The notes under the pieces were generated by a model that was not told the DNA's origin, did not search any database, and was given only the letters and a program-made list of their open reading frames with translations. A stretch of DNA of 64,000 nucleotides from Aphanomyces cochlioides (lineage: Eukaryota; Oomycota; Saprolegniomycetes; Saprolegniales; Verrucalvaceae), in NCBI GenBank assembly GCA_019828595.1, contig JAHQRK010000004.1, positions 1,550,001 through 1,614,000 on the forward strand. Reading direction: 5' to 3'. Both the position numbers and the translations under genes were made by a program. Numbering within the stretch: position 1 is the stretch's first letter; each line of letters opens with the position of its first letter. This document shows, piece by piece, positions 9,396-21,584 of the stretch.

Positions 9396-11214
9396 TCGTC
9401 TTCGTCTTCATGGTTGGCGTCATCATCCGATTCATCACTCGCTGAAGGCGCCTTCGTGGCTGATGCTGGCTCGTATTCATTATCGTCGTCGTCATCATGG
9501 CCTGCAGGAAACATTTCCCCATGCAATTTTCGATAATCCACGACGGCTCGGCGTCGCTTGCCATGGATAATCAACGAAGCAACATCTTCTTCTGATTCTT
9601 CTTCGTCTTCGGCTGGATCCTGGTCGTCTCCTTCATCATCATCTTCGTTCCCCTTCTAGAGGACAAGGAAATTTCGAATCCATTTATGCTTGAAGTAGAT
9701 TTTGTACCTCAGACGCCGAATCCTGAAGTAGATTTTGTACCTCAGACGCCGAATCCTCCTCTTCTTCATCTACGGTGTTAGCATCCACGTCGGGAAAAAT
9801 CTATTCCATTTTAAACACCGAAGAGCCATGACGTTATCTACCTCGTCCATCGTTTCCCACTTCTCATCAAATGTGGAATTGATCATGACCAAGCATTTGA
9901 AGACGCCATCACAGCGAGGACAATACCATTCTTCATCTTCTTGAGGAAGCTCTGCCAAGATTGGCTCAAGACAATCTTGATGGTACGCTCTAGAGAGCCC
10001 ACATCAGTCGGTGGTTCTGCTGAAAGGAACGACGTACCGATGACATGGACCACAATCGCACAAGACAATATCGTTCGTGTCAGTAGTGGTGGTAGATCCA
10101 CATTTGGAGCATACAATCTCATCATCGTCGAGTTCACTTGCATCTTTGGGGAGTGGTTTGTCATCTGCAAAGACAGCATCGAAGTCCTTCAAGTCGCGCA
10201 AAATCATGCGCTTGCCATGCGCCAATTGATTCTTCACTTTGAGTAGTTCTGCTGTAGGTTTGAGCTTGTCGACTGCACCATTACGCCATCCTTCGAGCTC
10301 GTACGCATCAAGAAATGCCAGTTGCACTCGCATGTTGCTCAGCTAGGTATAGTTCAGTGTCCATACAATGAAATGCAAAACTAACGCGATTGCGTACGCG
10401 GTTCACAATGCGCGTGACGTGTGGATTGCCCAGCGTTTTTGGTTCAGACTGTCTTTGCTGCCGTCGTCGACGTTTCTTGCTCTCGAGATTGTTCGGTGAA
10501 TAATGATCTGCCGCTCTTCGCTCACGGGCTCCTCGTCCACGTCCTTCTTGTGCTCTCAGCATGATACGTGCACTTGCCCTAGTTAGACGCGAGTTCACAT
10601 GACGCACTACAGGTAGCATGGACAAACCTGGACTTTTTATGGACAGGTGGCTTGGTGCTTTGTACTCCTTTGGCTTCTTGTGGTGCTTGAGCTGCATGGG
10701 GATGGTCTAGTAGGATTTTCTGTGGTCGCCCACGACCTTGCTTGATAGGTTGCCCACCAACCGACAGGGGTTGTGGCGTCTCTCTTTGTTCGAGTGACCC
10801 AGCCTGTAGTGGCATTTGGGAAGGTGTACGATGGGTAAAGTTTTTCCGTGGTCTGCCTCGTCCGCGCGATTTGACAGTCGGGGTGGGTGTTGAGAGTAGA
10901 AAATCCACTTTGGATTTTTGCGCTTGCATCGAGAACGACGGTACCGACTCTTGTGCGTTGTTTGCACCTGGTGAGCCTTGGACAAAGGATGAAGAGGGTA
11001 GATTCGACGATGATCCATCATTGTAACCAGAATTCACGGCTATCTTTGGTACATCGCCATTTAATTGTTGCAAGGACGACGTTGTCGCATCCAAGAGATT
11101 ATTTTCATTCTTTCGGGGTTTGCCACGACCGCGCTTATTGAGTGGAAGAAGCGGCGGCGGCGCTGGTAATGGTTCTTCCATCGGACTGAGTAAATGATGT
11201 AGAGCACTTGCCAT
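9392..11214 (-). CDS. PHD-finger protein with AT-hook motifs
   Basis: Six exons (10628-11214, 10386-10578, 10038-10342, 9842-9989, 9741-9800, 9392-9655) give 518 aa. Three AT-hook-like motifs lie in the first exon ('KRGRGKPRK', 'SRGRGRPRKN', 'KQGRGRPQK'), implying binding in the DNA minor groove. A PHD finger at about residues 335-395 has zinc ligands in 'CSKCG', 'VLCDCGPCH', 'YHQDC' and 'YCPRC'; one exon junction falls inside it and the fold appears only after splicing. The C terminus is highly acidic with a nuclear-type 'HGKRRRAVV'. Likely a chromatin reader that recognises histone H3 tails. The 5' splice site of intron 5 is duplicated (see 9691-9756), so two in-frame isoforms differing by 11 residues are possible. 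Confidence 0.88.
9691..9756. repeat. 33-bp tandem duplication spanning a 5' splice site
   Basis: Positions 9691-9723 and 9724-9756 are identical. On the minus strand each copy carries the exon end coding 'DSASE' followed by GTACAAAATC, so the donor site exists twice. Because 33 is a multiple of three, either donor keeps the frame. Confidence 0.9.
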
Positions 11215-11762
11215 GTCGTTTGAGTTAGCTGCGTTGATGATCTCTCTGGTTCAAATAACGAAATATTTGGCTCGAATAAGTTGTTGGTGTTGTATCCGGA
11301 TAAATCCGGATAATCCACAGAAGGGGTGTAGGGGTTCACAATCATCCGGATAATCCAAAATGTCCGCATAAAGGGGTTGCAGGGGTTTAAAAAATTGATT
11401 GGGGGATACATGGCAGAAAGGCAGCAGGATGAGACTCCTCTTGCACGTCCAAGCGCTTGGGATCGAGGCAGGACGGAACATTCACGGGAAATGTATGTAG
11501 TCTAGAGAATAGATGCTCGGACACACATACCAGCCACTCTTCTTGATATTAGGACCATGAATCTGCAGAATGGGGGAGTCAGTGGAGGTCGCCACGGCAA
11601 TACGACGCATAACGTTAACGCATGTCACCATTGACCGAAACATTGATCGGTGGAACTTCCTAAATGATGAGAATGGCCATGGAGATGAAAGTGAGCAGGC
11701 ATCCCCTAGCCCTGGCGCTCGATTTGGTCAAGGTTGCGCAATTCATTTTCTGACACAGAGAC
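11215..11762. promoter_or_regulatory. Divergent region between PHD and UreF genes
   Basis: The gap lies between two divergent starts. 'TCCGGATAATCC'-like motifs recur near 11296-11356. A minus-strand frame of about 65 codons (about 11480-11670, including 'SPILQIHGPNIKKSGW') looks weakly protein-like. I could not extend it through a sensible splice junction, so no gene is called. Confidence 0.35.
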
Positions 11763-12462
11763 ATGGACTGGTACACTTGGCAGTTGGTCGACTCGCTTTA
11801 CCCAACGGGCGGATTTGCCCACTCGCTCGTACGAGTTTCTCCACTGATGACGTTTAAGATCATGGCCGTAGGGACTAGAGAGCGCTGTCCAAGAGAAAAT
11901 TGTCACGAATAGCGTGACGCTGAGGCAGTTTGTTGTGGCGTCGTTGCACCAGACAGCCAACTTGCTCCTTCCCATTCTATATGAAGCTCATGCGAACCCG
12001 ACTGCCGCCAATTTTCTCCGCTTAGATGCACTCACACATGCCATGTTAACAAACCATGTTGCCGCCCGTGCTTCTATCGCGCAAGGCACTGCCATGCTCC
12101 GTGTCGCCTCGACGACTGCAGCAGCTTCATCTGTTCTACATGGCATCAAGCGGAATAAGGTCCACGGGCATCATGTTGTCGTCCTAGGCATTGTGTGCGG
12201 CTCTCTGGGCATTGATGCTCTTGCCACGCAACGACTCCTTCTCTTCTTTACACTTCGAGATACACTCAGTGCTGCCACTCGCCTGAATGTGATCGGGCCA
12301 CTCGAAAGTGCCAAGCTACAGACTCAACTTGCACCTTTGGCCGAGAAGATCCTCCAAGAAAAGAAAGACCGTCCTGTCGAAGACGCGTACCAGTCAGCGC
12401 CGTTCCTCGATTTGGTCCAAGCACGCCATGACATGCTGTACACTCGCATCTTCAACAGTTGA
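11763..12462 (+). CDS. ureF: Urease accessory protein UreF
   Basis: Exons 11763-11828 and 11872-12462 (43-bp intron, GTACGA/TAG) give 218 aa, the usual UreF length. The N terminus 'WQLVDSLYPTGGFAHS' is the UreF signature, and splicing continues it with 'LGLESAVQEK'. Further hallmarks are 'LRLDALTHAML', 'ARASIAQGTAMLR' and 'HHVVVLGIVCGSLGID'. In the urease maturation complex (UreD/UreF/UreG) it gates GTP-dependent nickel insertion into urease. No other urease gene is visible nearby, as is usual in eukaryotes where the parts are dispersed. It converges on the next gene with only 12 bp between stops. The ATG at 11763 is the first after an in-frame stop. Confidence 0.93.
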
Positions 12463-12474
12463 TAACGTTATCAA

Positions 12475-13631
12475 TCAAGCACCACTTGGAATGCAGATAG
12501 CACCAACAACTAGACAGATCTTGCGCCAGAGATGAATCTTTTCCCGAACAAGATGGCTTTCGTCCATGGGGGGATCTGGCAGCTTCAGTTTCTTGCGTCG
12601 GCGAGAGCGCATGGATGCGTCGGAAGGGGTCAAAGACTTGACTTTGTCCATGAAGCCGCGGGCGTGTTCGAAGAGCAGAGGCAATTCAACGTTGGCGATG
12701 CCAATAATCCGCATGTATGGAGTCGTCAAACGGCGGAATTGTCGCTGGAGATGACACAATTGAAAGTTTGTGTAAGCGACCGCAACGGCACTGCATCGCT
12801 TCTAAGAAATAATCAAGCCACTGCCACGAAAAAATAAGGAGTACCTCATGGAGTAAACGGATCATTTGGGAATGTAATTCGTCCAATTCTTGAACTTCAC
12901 CACGGAGAGCGACAATGGATGTCCGACGATGCACAAGCAATTCCTGCAGCAAGTCCGATATTCCATTGAGTTCATCCTATGCCAAATTCTTATGCTATTA
13001 GCAATACATAACATCCAAACCTCGGAGAGAGACGGTGATTGAAGGAGTTTGAGCATCTACGCCAAGAGTTATAAGCTTATTGTAAACAGTACACTTACTC
13101 CCAAATTGGCAACAGAAAGCGACTGAAGCGATTTGTCCTCTGAGGCATTGATATATGTGGTCCAAGACCCTCGAAGTTCATCAAGTTTGGCTTGCTCCTC
13201 CGATGTTGTGCTTGGTTGGCTGGAACTATCGGCAACGAAGCTGTCTAGTCCATCTCAGCATGTTCATCATACCCTTAAGATGAACTTCTTACCATTTGTG
13301 CTGCGTTGTGATATTGGCGGTGGTGCTTGAAGCCTTCTCTGCACATCTTGTACCAATATTGCTTCTTTGCGAATCGCCTCCTGCACATGAGGTTGCATAA
13401 TTGCTGCTCGCGTTAACCAACCTCGTAGGGATGTGGCGGGAAAAGTAGAAAGTCTCTCAACTCTTTGTCCAAAGTTGAGAAGAGCCCGCACATACGGCAA
13501 AGCAGCCTGCCATTCTGTAATGTATCGAAAGGTACAAGCGCTTTGCATCCTTCACATGGATAGCTCAACTGATTGCACGACGAACTGTGAGGCTGATAAG
13601 TGCGTCCAACGCCATTGCAATTGCTTACCAT
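12475..13631 (-). CDS. Zinc-ribbon helical protein, function unknown
   Basis: Exons 13422-13631, 13293-13380, 13099-13244, 13021-13056, 12845-12976 and 12475-12801 (introns 41-48 bp) join in frame to 312 aa. Residues 26-49 form a C-x2-C-x17-C-x2-C zinc ribbon ('CEGCKALV' and 'LLCRMCG'). The rest is mostly helical: 'EAIRKEAILVQDVQRRL', then a coiled-coil-like stretch 'LRGEVQELDELHSQMIRLL', then a basic 'MRSRRRKKLKLPDPP'. The family is not recognised; a trafficking or RNA-related scaffold is possible but unsupported. The 5' end is uncertain: an upstream frame at 13716-13815 ('MKHFGALFKFIRKIPDKS') could be a leader exon, but its phase does not fit the zinc-ribbon frame. Confidence 0.62.
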
Positions 13632-13897
13632 TGAACAGCAAAGCTAGTGCATCTAGAGTCAATCATATCCTTTGGAACTGGGACTGCTTGAGGCGGTTGG
13701 TCGAACGTCGCGCACCGCGAGTTTGAGCATCGCCATCGCATTGCTTTGATTCAGCTTTTCGAGATTTATCCGGAATTTTACGGATAAATTTGAAAAGCGC
13801 GCCAAAGTGTTTCATTTTGGAAAGTGCAGCGTCAAGAACACATCGGTTGATGGAAGAAACGATGTAAAGAGAGATTAAGCGGATGCAAATAGGAAAG

Positions 13898-16287
13898 CTA
13901 CATTGTGGAGCAAGTACAACCAGGTACGCGCGTATGATTCTTCTCCCACTCGGCAAACTTCTTTCCAGATGGGGCAACGGACACCTGGCCGCGAATCGTG
14001 CCAGAGTGGATGCCGTTCCGAATCACAGGAACTTCAAAGGGAAGGCTTTGATCTGGAGCATAATAGTCGGGTAGGTATAAGACAGCTTGACCTGCGAAAG
14101 TATTGAGGTATGACACATGCAATGATATTTGTACCGAGTGGATCATCTGCTGAAGTCGCATCCCAATCCATGAGTAACATGATTAAATGGACGTTCTGGA
14201 GTTGACTGAGTGAACATTTCAACTGAAGCGCTGGGATTTGGCTATCATCCCAACTAAACATGTTTTAGATATGTACCATGGTTATAATTCTTACGATGGA
14301 TTCAGTGTACTCTTGAGAACAGCCGTTTGTGGACGTTTTGTCTCATCACTCAAAAGCATTCCAGGCACTGAGCAATAAAACTTGATCTACAACAAGTCAA
14401 GGCACTAAAATGTTAGGATCATACGTATGGGTCACTTTGGCCATTCATATCCATTGCTGCTAGATTCGCAGCCGAAAGGTTTATCAACTTCACTTCAACC
14501 ATCTAATGTACGACATTGACTGCAGATGCATATTGTACACTTACGTCATGATTATTGAAATCGGGTGATGCAGGTGGTAGCGGCTCAAGTTCAAACGATG
14601 CGAAGATGGGCTTGTGGTCGCTTGTGCAGATGTCTTGGACGCATTTGTATTCGATCAGCTTGAGGTGCTTTTCAAAGCCAGGCAAAGATTTCCAAAGCAC
14701 ACGATCACAGTAAGACGGAACGCGTTGTTTCTAGTCAAAGAACTTGTCAGTCTGGAAATTGAGAATTGAATACCGTATATTCGTCTGTTTTGCCCCTCAA
14801 GCGCTTAAACGTCGGTGGAAAGTTGCAAGGACTTGTCGTCCAGCCAGCTAAGACTTTATTTGCATGCATTTGATGCTGAAGTTGGTCATTTTCGTACAAT
14901 TTGTTATACTCCTAATTGCAAGCAGCTGTGTCAAACTTGGAAATCTCTTGGCTAGTTACCTTGGCCGCAACCAGCGAGTGCACTGCGGCCCAATGTTCCT
15001 CCTTGGACATTTCTTTTGGATCAGAGTAACCAAGGTTCACACGGTAATTCATGTCGCCAAACCAAAATGCGTGGTCAAATTGGTGATCCAATTCAATTGA
15101 CTTCTGTCCCAATCTTGCGCCGTTCAAGATCTCCGCGACCTAACATGACAGTGACAAGACAGAAGAAAAATATTGTGGTTACATCATTATTGCGGCGCTC
15201 GAGAAATTTTTGCGCTTCGTGGGCAGCAAGATGGCAATTGACGAAGCAAAACGAACGATTATTTACATGCAACTTCAGAACCACGCCGCCCTGCCATGAC
15301 AAATTTACATGACCAACCAAGGACAAGCGGTGGCTTACCTTGTTTCCGATTACATTCCCCACACCAGTTGCCTCGGTGATTTTTTCCACATCTGAAACCT
15401 GCCCGAATGTCAAAATACGATTATAAAAGATAGCCTACGTGATGTTGGGTGTGGACGAAAACGACCAAACGAATCTCCATGAGCTCGACAGAGCCAGCCA
15501 TGTGATAATGGCTTCCCAGATGCTCCTGTGAACGGATTACGACAATGAATTCTCAAGAGTTCTTACTTGTAGTTGAACGAAAAAAGGATAAGTACTGGCA
15601 GTGGCACTGTTGCGTTTCGTGAGGCTGAGCATTCTTGTCGGAGTTTTTGGTTTAGGAGGTTCTTCCAACACAACTTCTTGCATCTCGATGTCTTGAGCAG
15701 CATCGTCGTCGTCATCATCTTCCTCGTGCTCTTGCTCCGGTACAGTCTCCATTTCATGGTTGCCATTTGAATGACTCGCTTTCTTTTTGTATGTGCTTTC
15801 TTGAACACCAATTGCCAATATGTCATAGTCTCCTCCACCTGAATTACAATTTTCATGAAGGTTTCGACTCGTTTTCCCTACCTTCTGGAATCCAAGCTGA
15901 TATGCCCTCTCGGTTGGTGGGTGGCATTTTGTTGCCAACATTCCATGATCTAACATCGTGTGACTGAGTGCAAGTTTTACAACACAACGGAAGTACCCAG
16001 TGAATATCTTCATCTTCTTTGAAGTGTCGATGGTTTTCATCTAGGGTGGAACTATGATTGAAATCGCATTGAAAACAACTTACGACACCACCCTTGTCAA
16101 CCAATTTTTGAAGAAATGGATGGGGTGACTTCCTCGGAGATTGTTGTGCCTTCTTCGGGGAGTTTTGCGCCTTCTTTGGAGATGTTGGTATGGGCGCTTC
16201 TGTTGACGTTGACACAGGCTCAGGCACTCTGACGATTTGCGGTGAAGCGAACACTGGTTTTGGTGGCGTAGTCGCAACACTTTGCAT
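13898..16287 (-). CDS. Inositol polyphosphate 5-phosphatase with C2 domain and CaaX box
   Basis: Fourteen exons (16084-16287, 15997-16040, 15882-15949, 15567-15838, 15439-15525, 15339-15398, 15183-15290, 14960-15139, 14774-14911, 14545-14730, 14425-14502, 14295-14386, 14135-14253, 13898-14091; introns 38-48 bp) give 609 aa. The catalytic domain starts at 'MKIFTGSWNVGNKMPP', has 'YDILAIGVQES', then an acidic insert, then the family motifs 'NCHLAAH', 'FWFGDMNYRV', 'PSYCDRVLW' and 'TSDHKPIFASF'. A C2-type domain follows ('INLSAANLAAMDMNGQSDPY'), and the protein ends in 'CSTM', a good farnesylation CaaX box. It should remove the 5-phosphate from phosphoinositides at membranes. Human INPP5B and INPP5E also end in CaaX boxes. 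The N-terminal 68 residues are Pro/Lys-rich. Confidence 0.93.
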
Positions 16288-16466
16288 CGTTCTTGACCTT
16301 TCTGCGCAATGAATCTATAATGGTGTGTGAAGCGCATGGTAGCCTATTTTTGGTAGACTCACATCCGGCAACCGACACGGGATACCGTTTCAGACAAAAT
16401 TGAGTTATATTACTTCAATTAACTAACTGGTTAACATAAATCAAAATCAACTAGGACATGCAAAGA

Positions 16467-19400
16467 CTACAGAAGAGGCAGCAACGAGACCAATATGCAT
16501 TTCGGGCACAGAACTACATCGTTAAAGCGTTGAGTTTTGCCAGCATTTTTGTGGCAAATTGCACATGAGCCCAACTTTTCTTGTAGAATCACCGTCGGAG
16601 AATTCTCATGTTCGAGCTCAATTGAGCACGGCCATGTGATGCTCCGCCTTAGAAGATCTACAGTCAAGTGTGTTCCTTTGGCATTTACTCGTCGAAGTTT
16701 CTTCAAGGCAGAAAATGTCGAAGGCACACCGGTAAATACGTTAAAACCGAGGTTAATTTCTTCAAGTTCTTGAAGCTGACCGATTAAGAGAGGAAGTTCC
16801 ACCAAACTGTTGTGCGAAATATTCAGTTGGCGTAGCATTTTGAGACCAATAATCGAGTCTGGTAATTGCAAGAGCGAATTGTACGACAAATCGAGAATTT
16901 GCAGGTTCACCAACGTCTTGAAGAGAGCATCAGGAATGGACAAGAGGCAATTCCGCGACAAATCCAATTCGAGCAAAGCGGGCAACATAAAAAGCGATTG
17001 CGGAATTTGGATGAGACGACAAGACGACTTGGATAGCCGTTTGACGGTGGTATGTCCTGGGGGATATGAAAACAAAATACCTCGTTGACGTGTGGCTTGG
17101 ACAATCTTGTCCACTTGGGCGAGAGTTAGCTTGGATTTTCCAATAGCCATATCGACACTCAGGGCTAACTCGAAAGGGGATGAAGCTATTGGGTTTGTTG
17201 CGGTCGCAGCCTTTAACAACGCCTTCAATCTGTCGATGGTGAATTTATTTTGCAACGGACTTTGAAGTTCGACAAGTACGGCTGTGCGAAGTAAACCTGC
17301 GTGAGAAGGATAGCCAGCGAGACAAGTCCGCAGAGTGTGTTTGAAGGCAAATCGTTCACGGTCGCTTGAGAATGGACAATCTATTCACTCGAGTAAACGG
17401 CAAAGTCCAAATCATGGTGTCGTACTTGAGTATGCTAAAACAAATGGAGGAAACAAAGCGAAGTCTTTGGCAAAACTTGAATACGCAGACGCATGCACAT
17501 TTTCCGGCAAACTTGCGACATAACGAGAAAACAATTGAAAGGCAAATTTTCTGGAAGGGGATGTGAGACACCAGTCGACTGCTGATACGATTGATTGAAA
17601 GTTTTGAGGAGTGTCGGTTCTTTTAATATAACGGCGCAGCACTTTGTCACCATCATTGCATTCTTGAACGGCCCATTCGACTCGAAGCGACCATAAATGT
17701 TGATGATCCGCCTCGTAAATATTACTCCAAGCAAACGATCGGTCTAAGATCCAATCCAGGTATTTTGTTGCCCTGGCAATACCATCAATGTGAGCAATAC
17801 AATGAAGCAAGATCAATCCCAAGAACACGTTGGGCTCTTCCTTCAAGGACTCTGTCCATTGAATTAATTCAGCGACCGCCCATTGACTGTCGTGCAAGGA
17901 CTGCTTGAATACTGTCTCCACAATTCTTTCAACTTGATCTTTGTTGAAAATACATCGATAAAGAAGCGACTCGTGGTCTTCGATTCCCATGTCTTGCATC
18001 CAAATATTTGCAACATCATTCTTCTCGAGCGATGAAAGAGTCAAAACGATAGAGAAGCGTAATCGTGGCGGCAATGGAAAATCCCAGAGTGTGGAAAGTA
18101 TTGGATCCATTTCAAAATTGCCATGGCACGATTCAATCACCAGTCGATTGTGGAGAAAGATTCCAATGGCTGGGTGAATGTCGCCAATCGAGGTCTTCAT
18201 GCCTTGAAAAATGGAATCAAATTTCATCCGATCCAAATGTTTGAGACCATCCTTCACCATTGCGCAAATGCTCTTCGTCGAATAAATAAAGTCGAATACA
18301 TTCGATGTTCTGAAAGCCTCACAGCTGTGAAAAACACATATATCGACATAGGAGAGCCACAAAATAGCCAAATCATCCGTAGCAAACTCGAACGATCCCA
18401 AACAAGCAGGTTTATCATCCCCACCCTCCAATAGTGAGGCCATAAGCTCCTGTGCCTTCATCACTTGACCAGCATTAAGGAGCATTTGACACCATTCTTG
18501 TACAAGAAGTGCTACTGAGCGCGACGTTTCCTGAGTAGCATGCTTGATTATCTTTTCAATCGCTCGACCATAAACAACACTAGCAACAGACACAGATTCA
18601 AACTTGGTTGAACTAGTCAGGTAGCGCCACAATTTTATTGACGAGGGAAGGAATCGGACAGCTTCTCCAGCCAATTCTTGTTGAGAATTTTCGGGATATA
18701 GGGTGAGATACAATAACCACAGAGTTTCGTTGTACAAGTTCGCTTCCACTTCCAAAGCACGAGCCAGAATATGCAATGCCTTGTCCCAGTTGAGCTCGTC
18801 CAAAAGGCGACAATAAATCTTCGATCTCAAAACCTGAACAAAACAACGAATTGTGGGAATACATCAAGTCACTATCACCTGGATGATTTCGAGCACTTGA
18901 CACTGGCAAGAAATGAGGCCGACATCATCACTACTCAAAATACATCAGTGACCCAACTCGTAAATGAATCAGAGATACATGTTGGGCAAGTCTATGTCGA
19001 GTTGTAGCAGTGCAAGTGAAATCCAGGCATCAACGTCTTCAGGATTTTGCTTTACTTCAGCTTCCAGGTCCTACGTAGTCCAAATCGGTTAAAATGCCTT
19101 GATCCATACATACTTGAATGTAATTTAAAGTGCAATCTTTGGCGTGGTATCGTCCTATTTGATTGATTTTTGGTAGGCCAGAGTCATCTGAAGGTGGCAA
19201 TGCGAGAAAGTCGTCGTCTGATTGTTCAATCAATGGCGATGCAGTCTTTTCCTTGGAGACAAATGTTCCACTAGGGCTTTTTGCCGGGGCTACAACTTCA
19301 TCCTACTCATTCTTTAGTGATTCGAATTCGTCTATCGTAGACCTCGATTAAAAATTCCAAACTGAAATCACTTGGCGTCTTGCGTAGAGTAGATAAAGAC

Positions 19401-21315
19401 TCCGTGAAGGCACAAAAGTCTTGAACTTGCTTTTGCACAACGAGCTCTTTGGACTTGACCACAAATTGTGGAGATGAAATTTGCTTTTCCACAAGCAGTT
19501 CTAACGTCGAACCACCCGAGGCATGAATATTCTCCACAATGTTTGAAGCCATCCTTTCATATTCAAGAGGCTCAACAGAATCAGTGTCTTCGTTGTCTTC
19601 GGAACCCAGTTTACGAGTCAATTCCAAATAGGCATCTCGATGAGACATTAAATAATCACGCTCATGCTGGTAGCTGCATTTCTCATCGTTGCATATTCCA
19701 TTGAGCTCAAACGGACACAAAATCCTACAGTGTATCAGGTCAGACTTTGCCTTCGCCTTGAATCAACTTCATCGGATCGACATGATTGGCATACGTGGAG
19801 CTGAGAAGTGAGCGCTGTGACTTTCTGAACGACTTTTGAAACCGGTAGGCACGGAATTGCTCCAACGCCAGACTATCTTTCCATGAAGGTGATTTGGACA
19901 TTGGGCGGGCATCTTCGTTTAATCCCAGCCTTTCGGAATTCCGGGTATCTTGCAGTAAATAGGTCATTCCACCATTGTACAAATCCACGGTAGATAATTT
20001 TTTTCCTGACAACGTAGGAGGGGGGAAGCACGCAGTGAATGCCGTCGTATAGTGCCACACTGATTTTGCTGAAATAAGAAACATCTTGGCTTGTACAAGG
20101 TCCAAGAAAGAAACCCTGTCGTCATTTGACTGCAGTCGTGCTGATGTGATAAGTGCAGCATTGAGGCTTTCTCGACCACTGGATAATAGAGCCAACAATT
20201 GATCTGAAGCAAAACCTCAGCAAAACCATGACATTAAAAGTGTCAAACCTGATGATGCAATCTTCGACGTGGGAAAGAGACTCCAAGAGTGATCGACTCG
20301 ATGCTTCTCTTGGGCATGTCCAGCGATACAAGCGTGAAACGGTGGAAAGGATGCCAACAAACCAGACAAATCGTAGTTGTCCTCAACATGACACAGCTGT
20401 GCAACAGACAGGAAAGGCTTTGTGGAATATTTGACAAACTTTGCCTCAAGCTGATGCTCCGTCAAGATCTACAATCGCAGATTCTAGACAGCACTATATG
20501 ATGATTTCAACCTTATTTGACGCCAACAGCGACCGAATGCAAAGGCGAAAGAGATGAGATACCATATCATGCGAAGTTTCCAGGACAAGGTTCTCACTTG
20601 GGGGCACTAGACCATAAACTTAATGAGCATGTTCTCACGGAAGTGCACGTACACTCGTACATGTGTGCTTCGAGGTTGACTCGCGAAGACTCGGCGCCAA
20701 TTCGTTGCCGCTTTAAGTTTCGCTGGATCGTATTGGTAGTAACTGTCTGTGCTGTCGTTGTTTTTAATTGTTGGACTGGTAATTTTCGCTTCGTGGGAAT
20801 GGGGACGGGTCTTTGCCTAAGCTTTTCGCTTTCCAATTGTTTTGCCAACTCCAATTGCTCGCGAGCTTGTCGCTGTTTCTACGCATAACTCCAATATTGT
20901 CTCAAGCAAACAATATCTGAGCTACCTGTAAAGCAATTTCTGCTGTCCTCTGAAGTTCTAACAGCTTTTCGCGCCTTTGCGCTTTCAATTTTTCTTCTCT
21001 CAGCTTTTGGAGAAGGCGTTGTTTCTCTGCATTTTGCTCATTTGGTGTTTGATCACTAGTGGGAGACATGGCAGGCGAAGGCAACGGCGTTTGGATTGCC
21101 TGGAGTGGCTTTTTTGGTGCATCCGTTCCACTTTGCATGATTGTTCCTGGTAGTGGGGTTGAAGGTGCAGAATGTGATTTTGGAGGATTTGCGGCCACTG
21201 CGGCTTTTTTCTCGGCGACAACAAGCCTTTGTTTCCAGACACTCAGCTCCGCTTCGCAAATTGCCAATTCCTGGCGCAATTCCTCCAGCTCATCTCTTCC
21301 ATTCGGCTCGATCAT
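16467..21315 (-). CDS. ZFC3H1-like RNA-surveillance protein with C-terminal LRR domain
   Basis: Eleven exons (20926-21315, 20653-20878, 20512-20606, 20249-20468, 19768-20203, 19343-19724, 19114-19302, 18979-19070, 18879-18930, 17426-18833, 16467-17380; introns 40-48 bp) join in frame to 1,467 aa. The N-terminal coiled coil is rich in Glu/Lys/Arg. At about residues 455-480 the spliced segment 'ILCPFELNGICNDEKCSYQH' is the zf-C3H1 finger typical of ZFC3H1/Red1, adaptors that feed nuclear RNA to the exosome. A long helical-repeat (TPR/HAT-like) region follows. The last exon continues in the same frame into about six leucine-rich repeats ('LLELDLSRNCLLSIPDALF') and a C-terminal CxxC pair ('CAIC', 'CPKC'). 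If the last intron is not removed, the ZFC3H1 part stops at 17412 and the LRR part would be a separate gene. Confidence 0.78.
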
Positions 21316-21584
21316 TCGACTGCCTGTCCTTGTCTCGCGAATTGGAATTCGTCCTGTGCAATCAATATGGAGGCACTTTCAAAATTGATAAATGATAAAC
21401 CTCCCTTTATCTATATTTTACGAAACCCTACACGCCCACACTTAGTAAACCCCTGACCCCCTAAACCCCACTTCTCCGAATCAACGATAGACACTCTTTT
21501 CCACCTTGATGGGATCGATATACGGCGTGCTCGATTGGAGTGAGCGCCTAGAACAAACTTCACGCTGTCCACAGGCTACTTGTC

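Noticed and set aside
11570..11857. Plus-strand ORF upstream of ureF
   Set aside because: It overlaps the first ureF exon in another frame, and the spliced UreF signature is decisive.
13515..13555. 41-bp intron inside the zinc-ribbon exon
   Set aside because: Signals are fair, but the join shifts into a frame with a stop and destroys the C-x2-C/C-x2-C ribbon.
13663..13977. ORF 'MKHFGALFKFIRKIPDKS' as exon 1 of the zinc-ribbon gene
   Set aside because: All GT-AG joins tried give the wrong phase or stops; the preceding gene ends well at a CaaX box, so the ORF stays unassigned.
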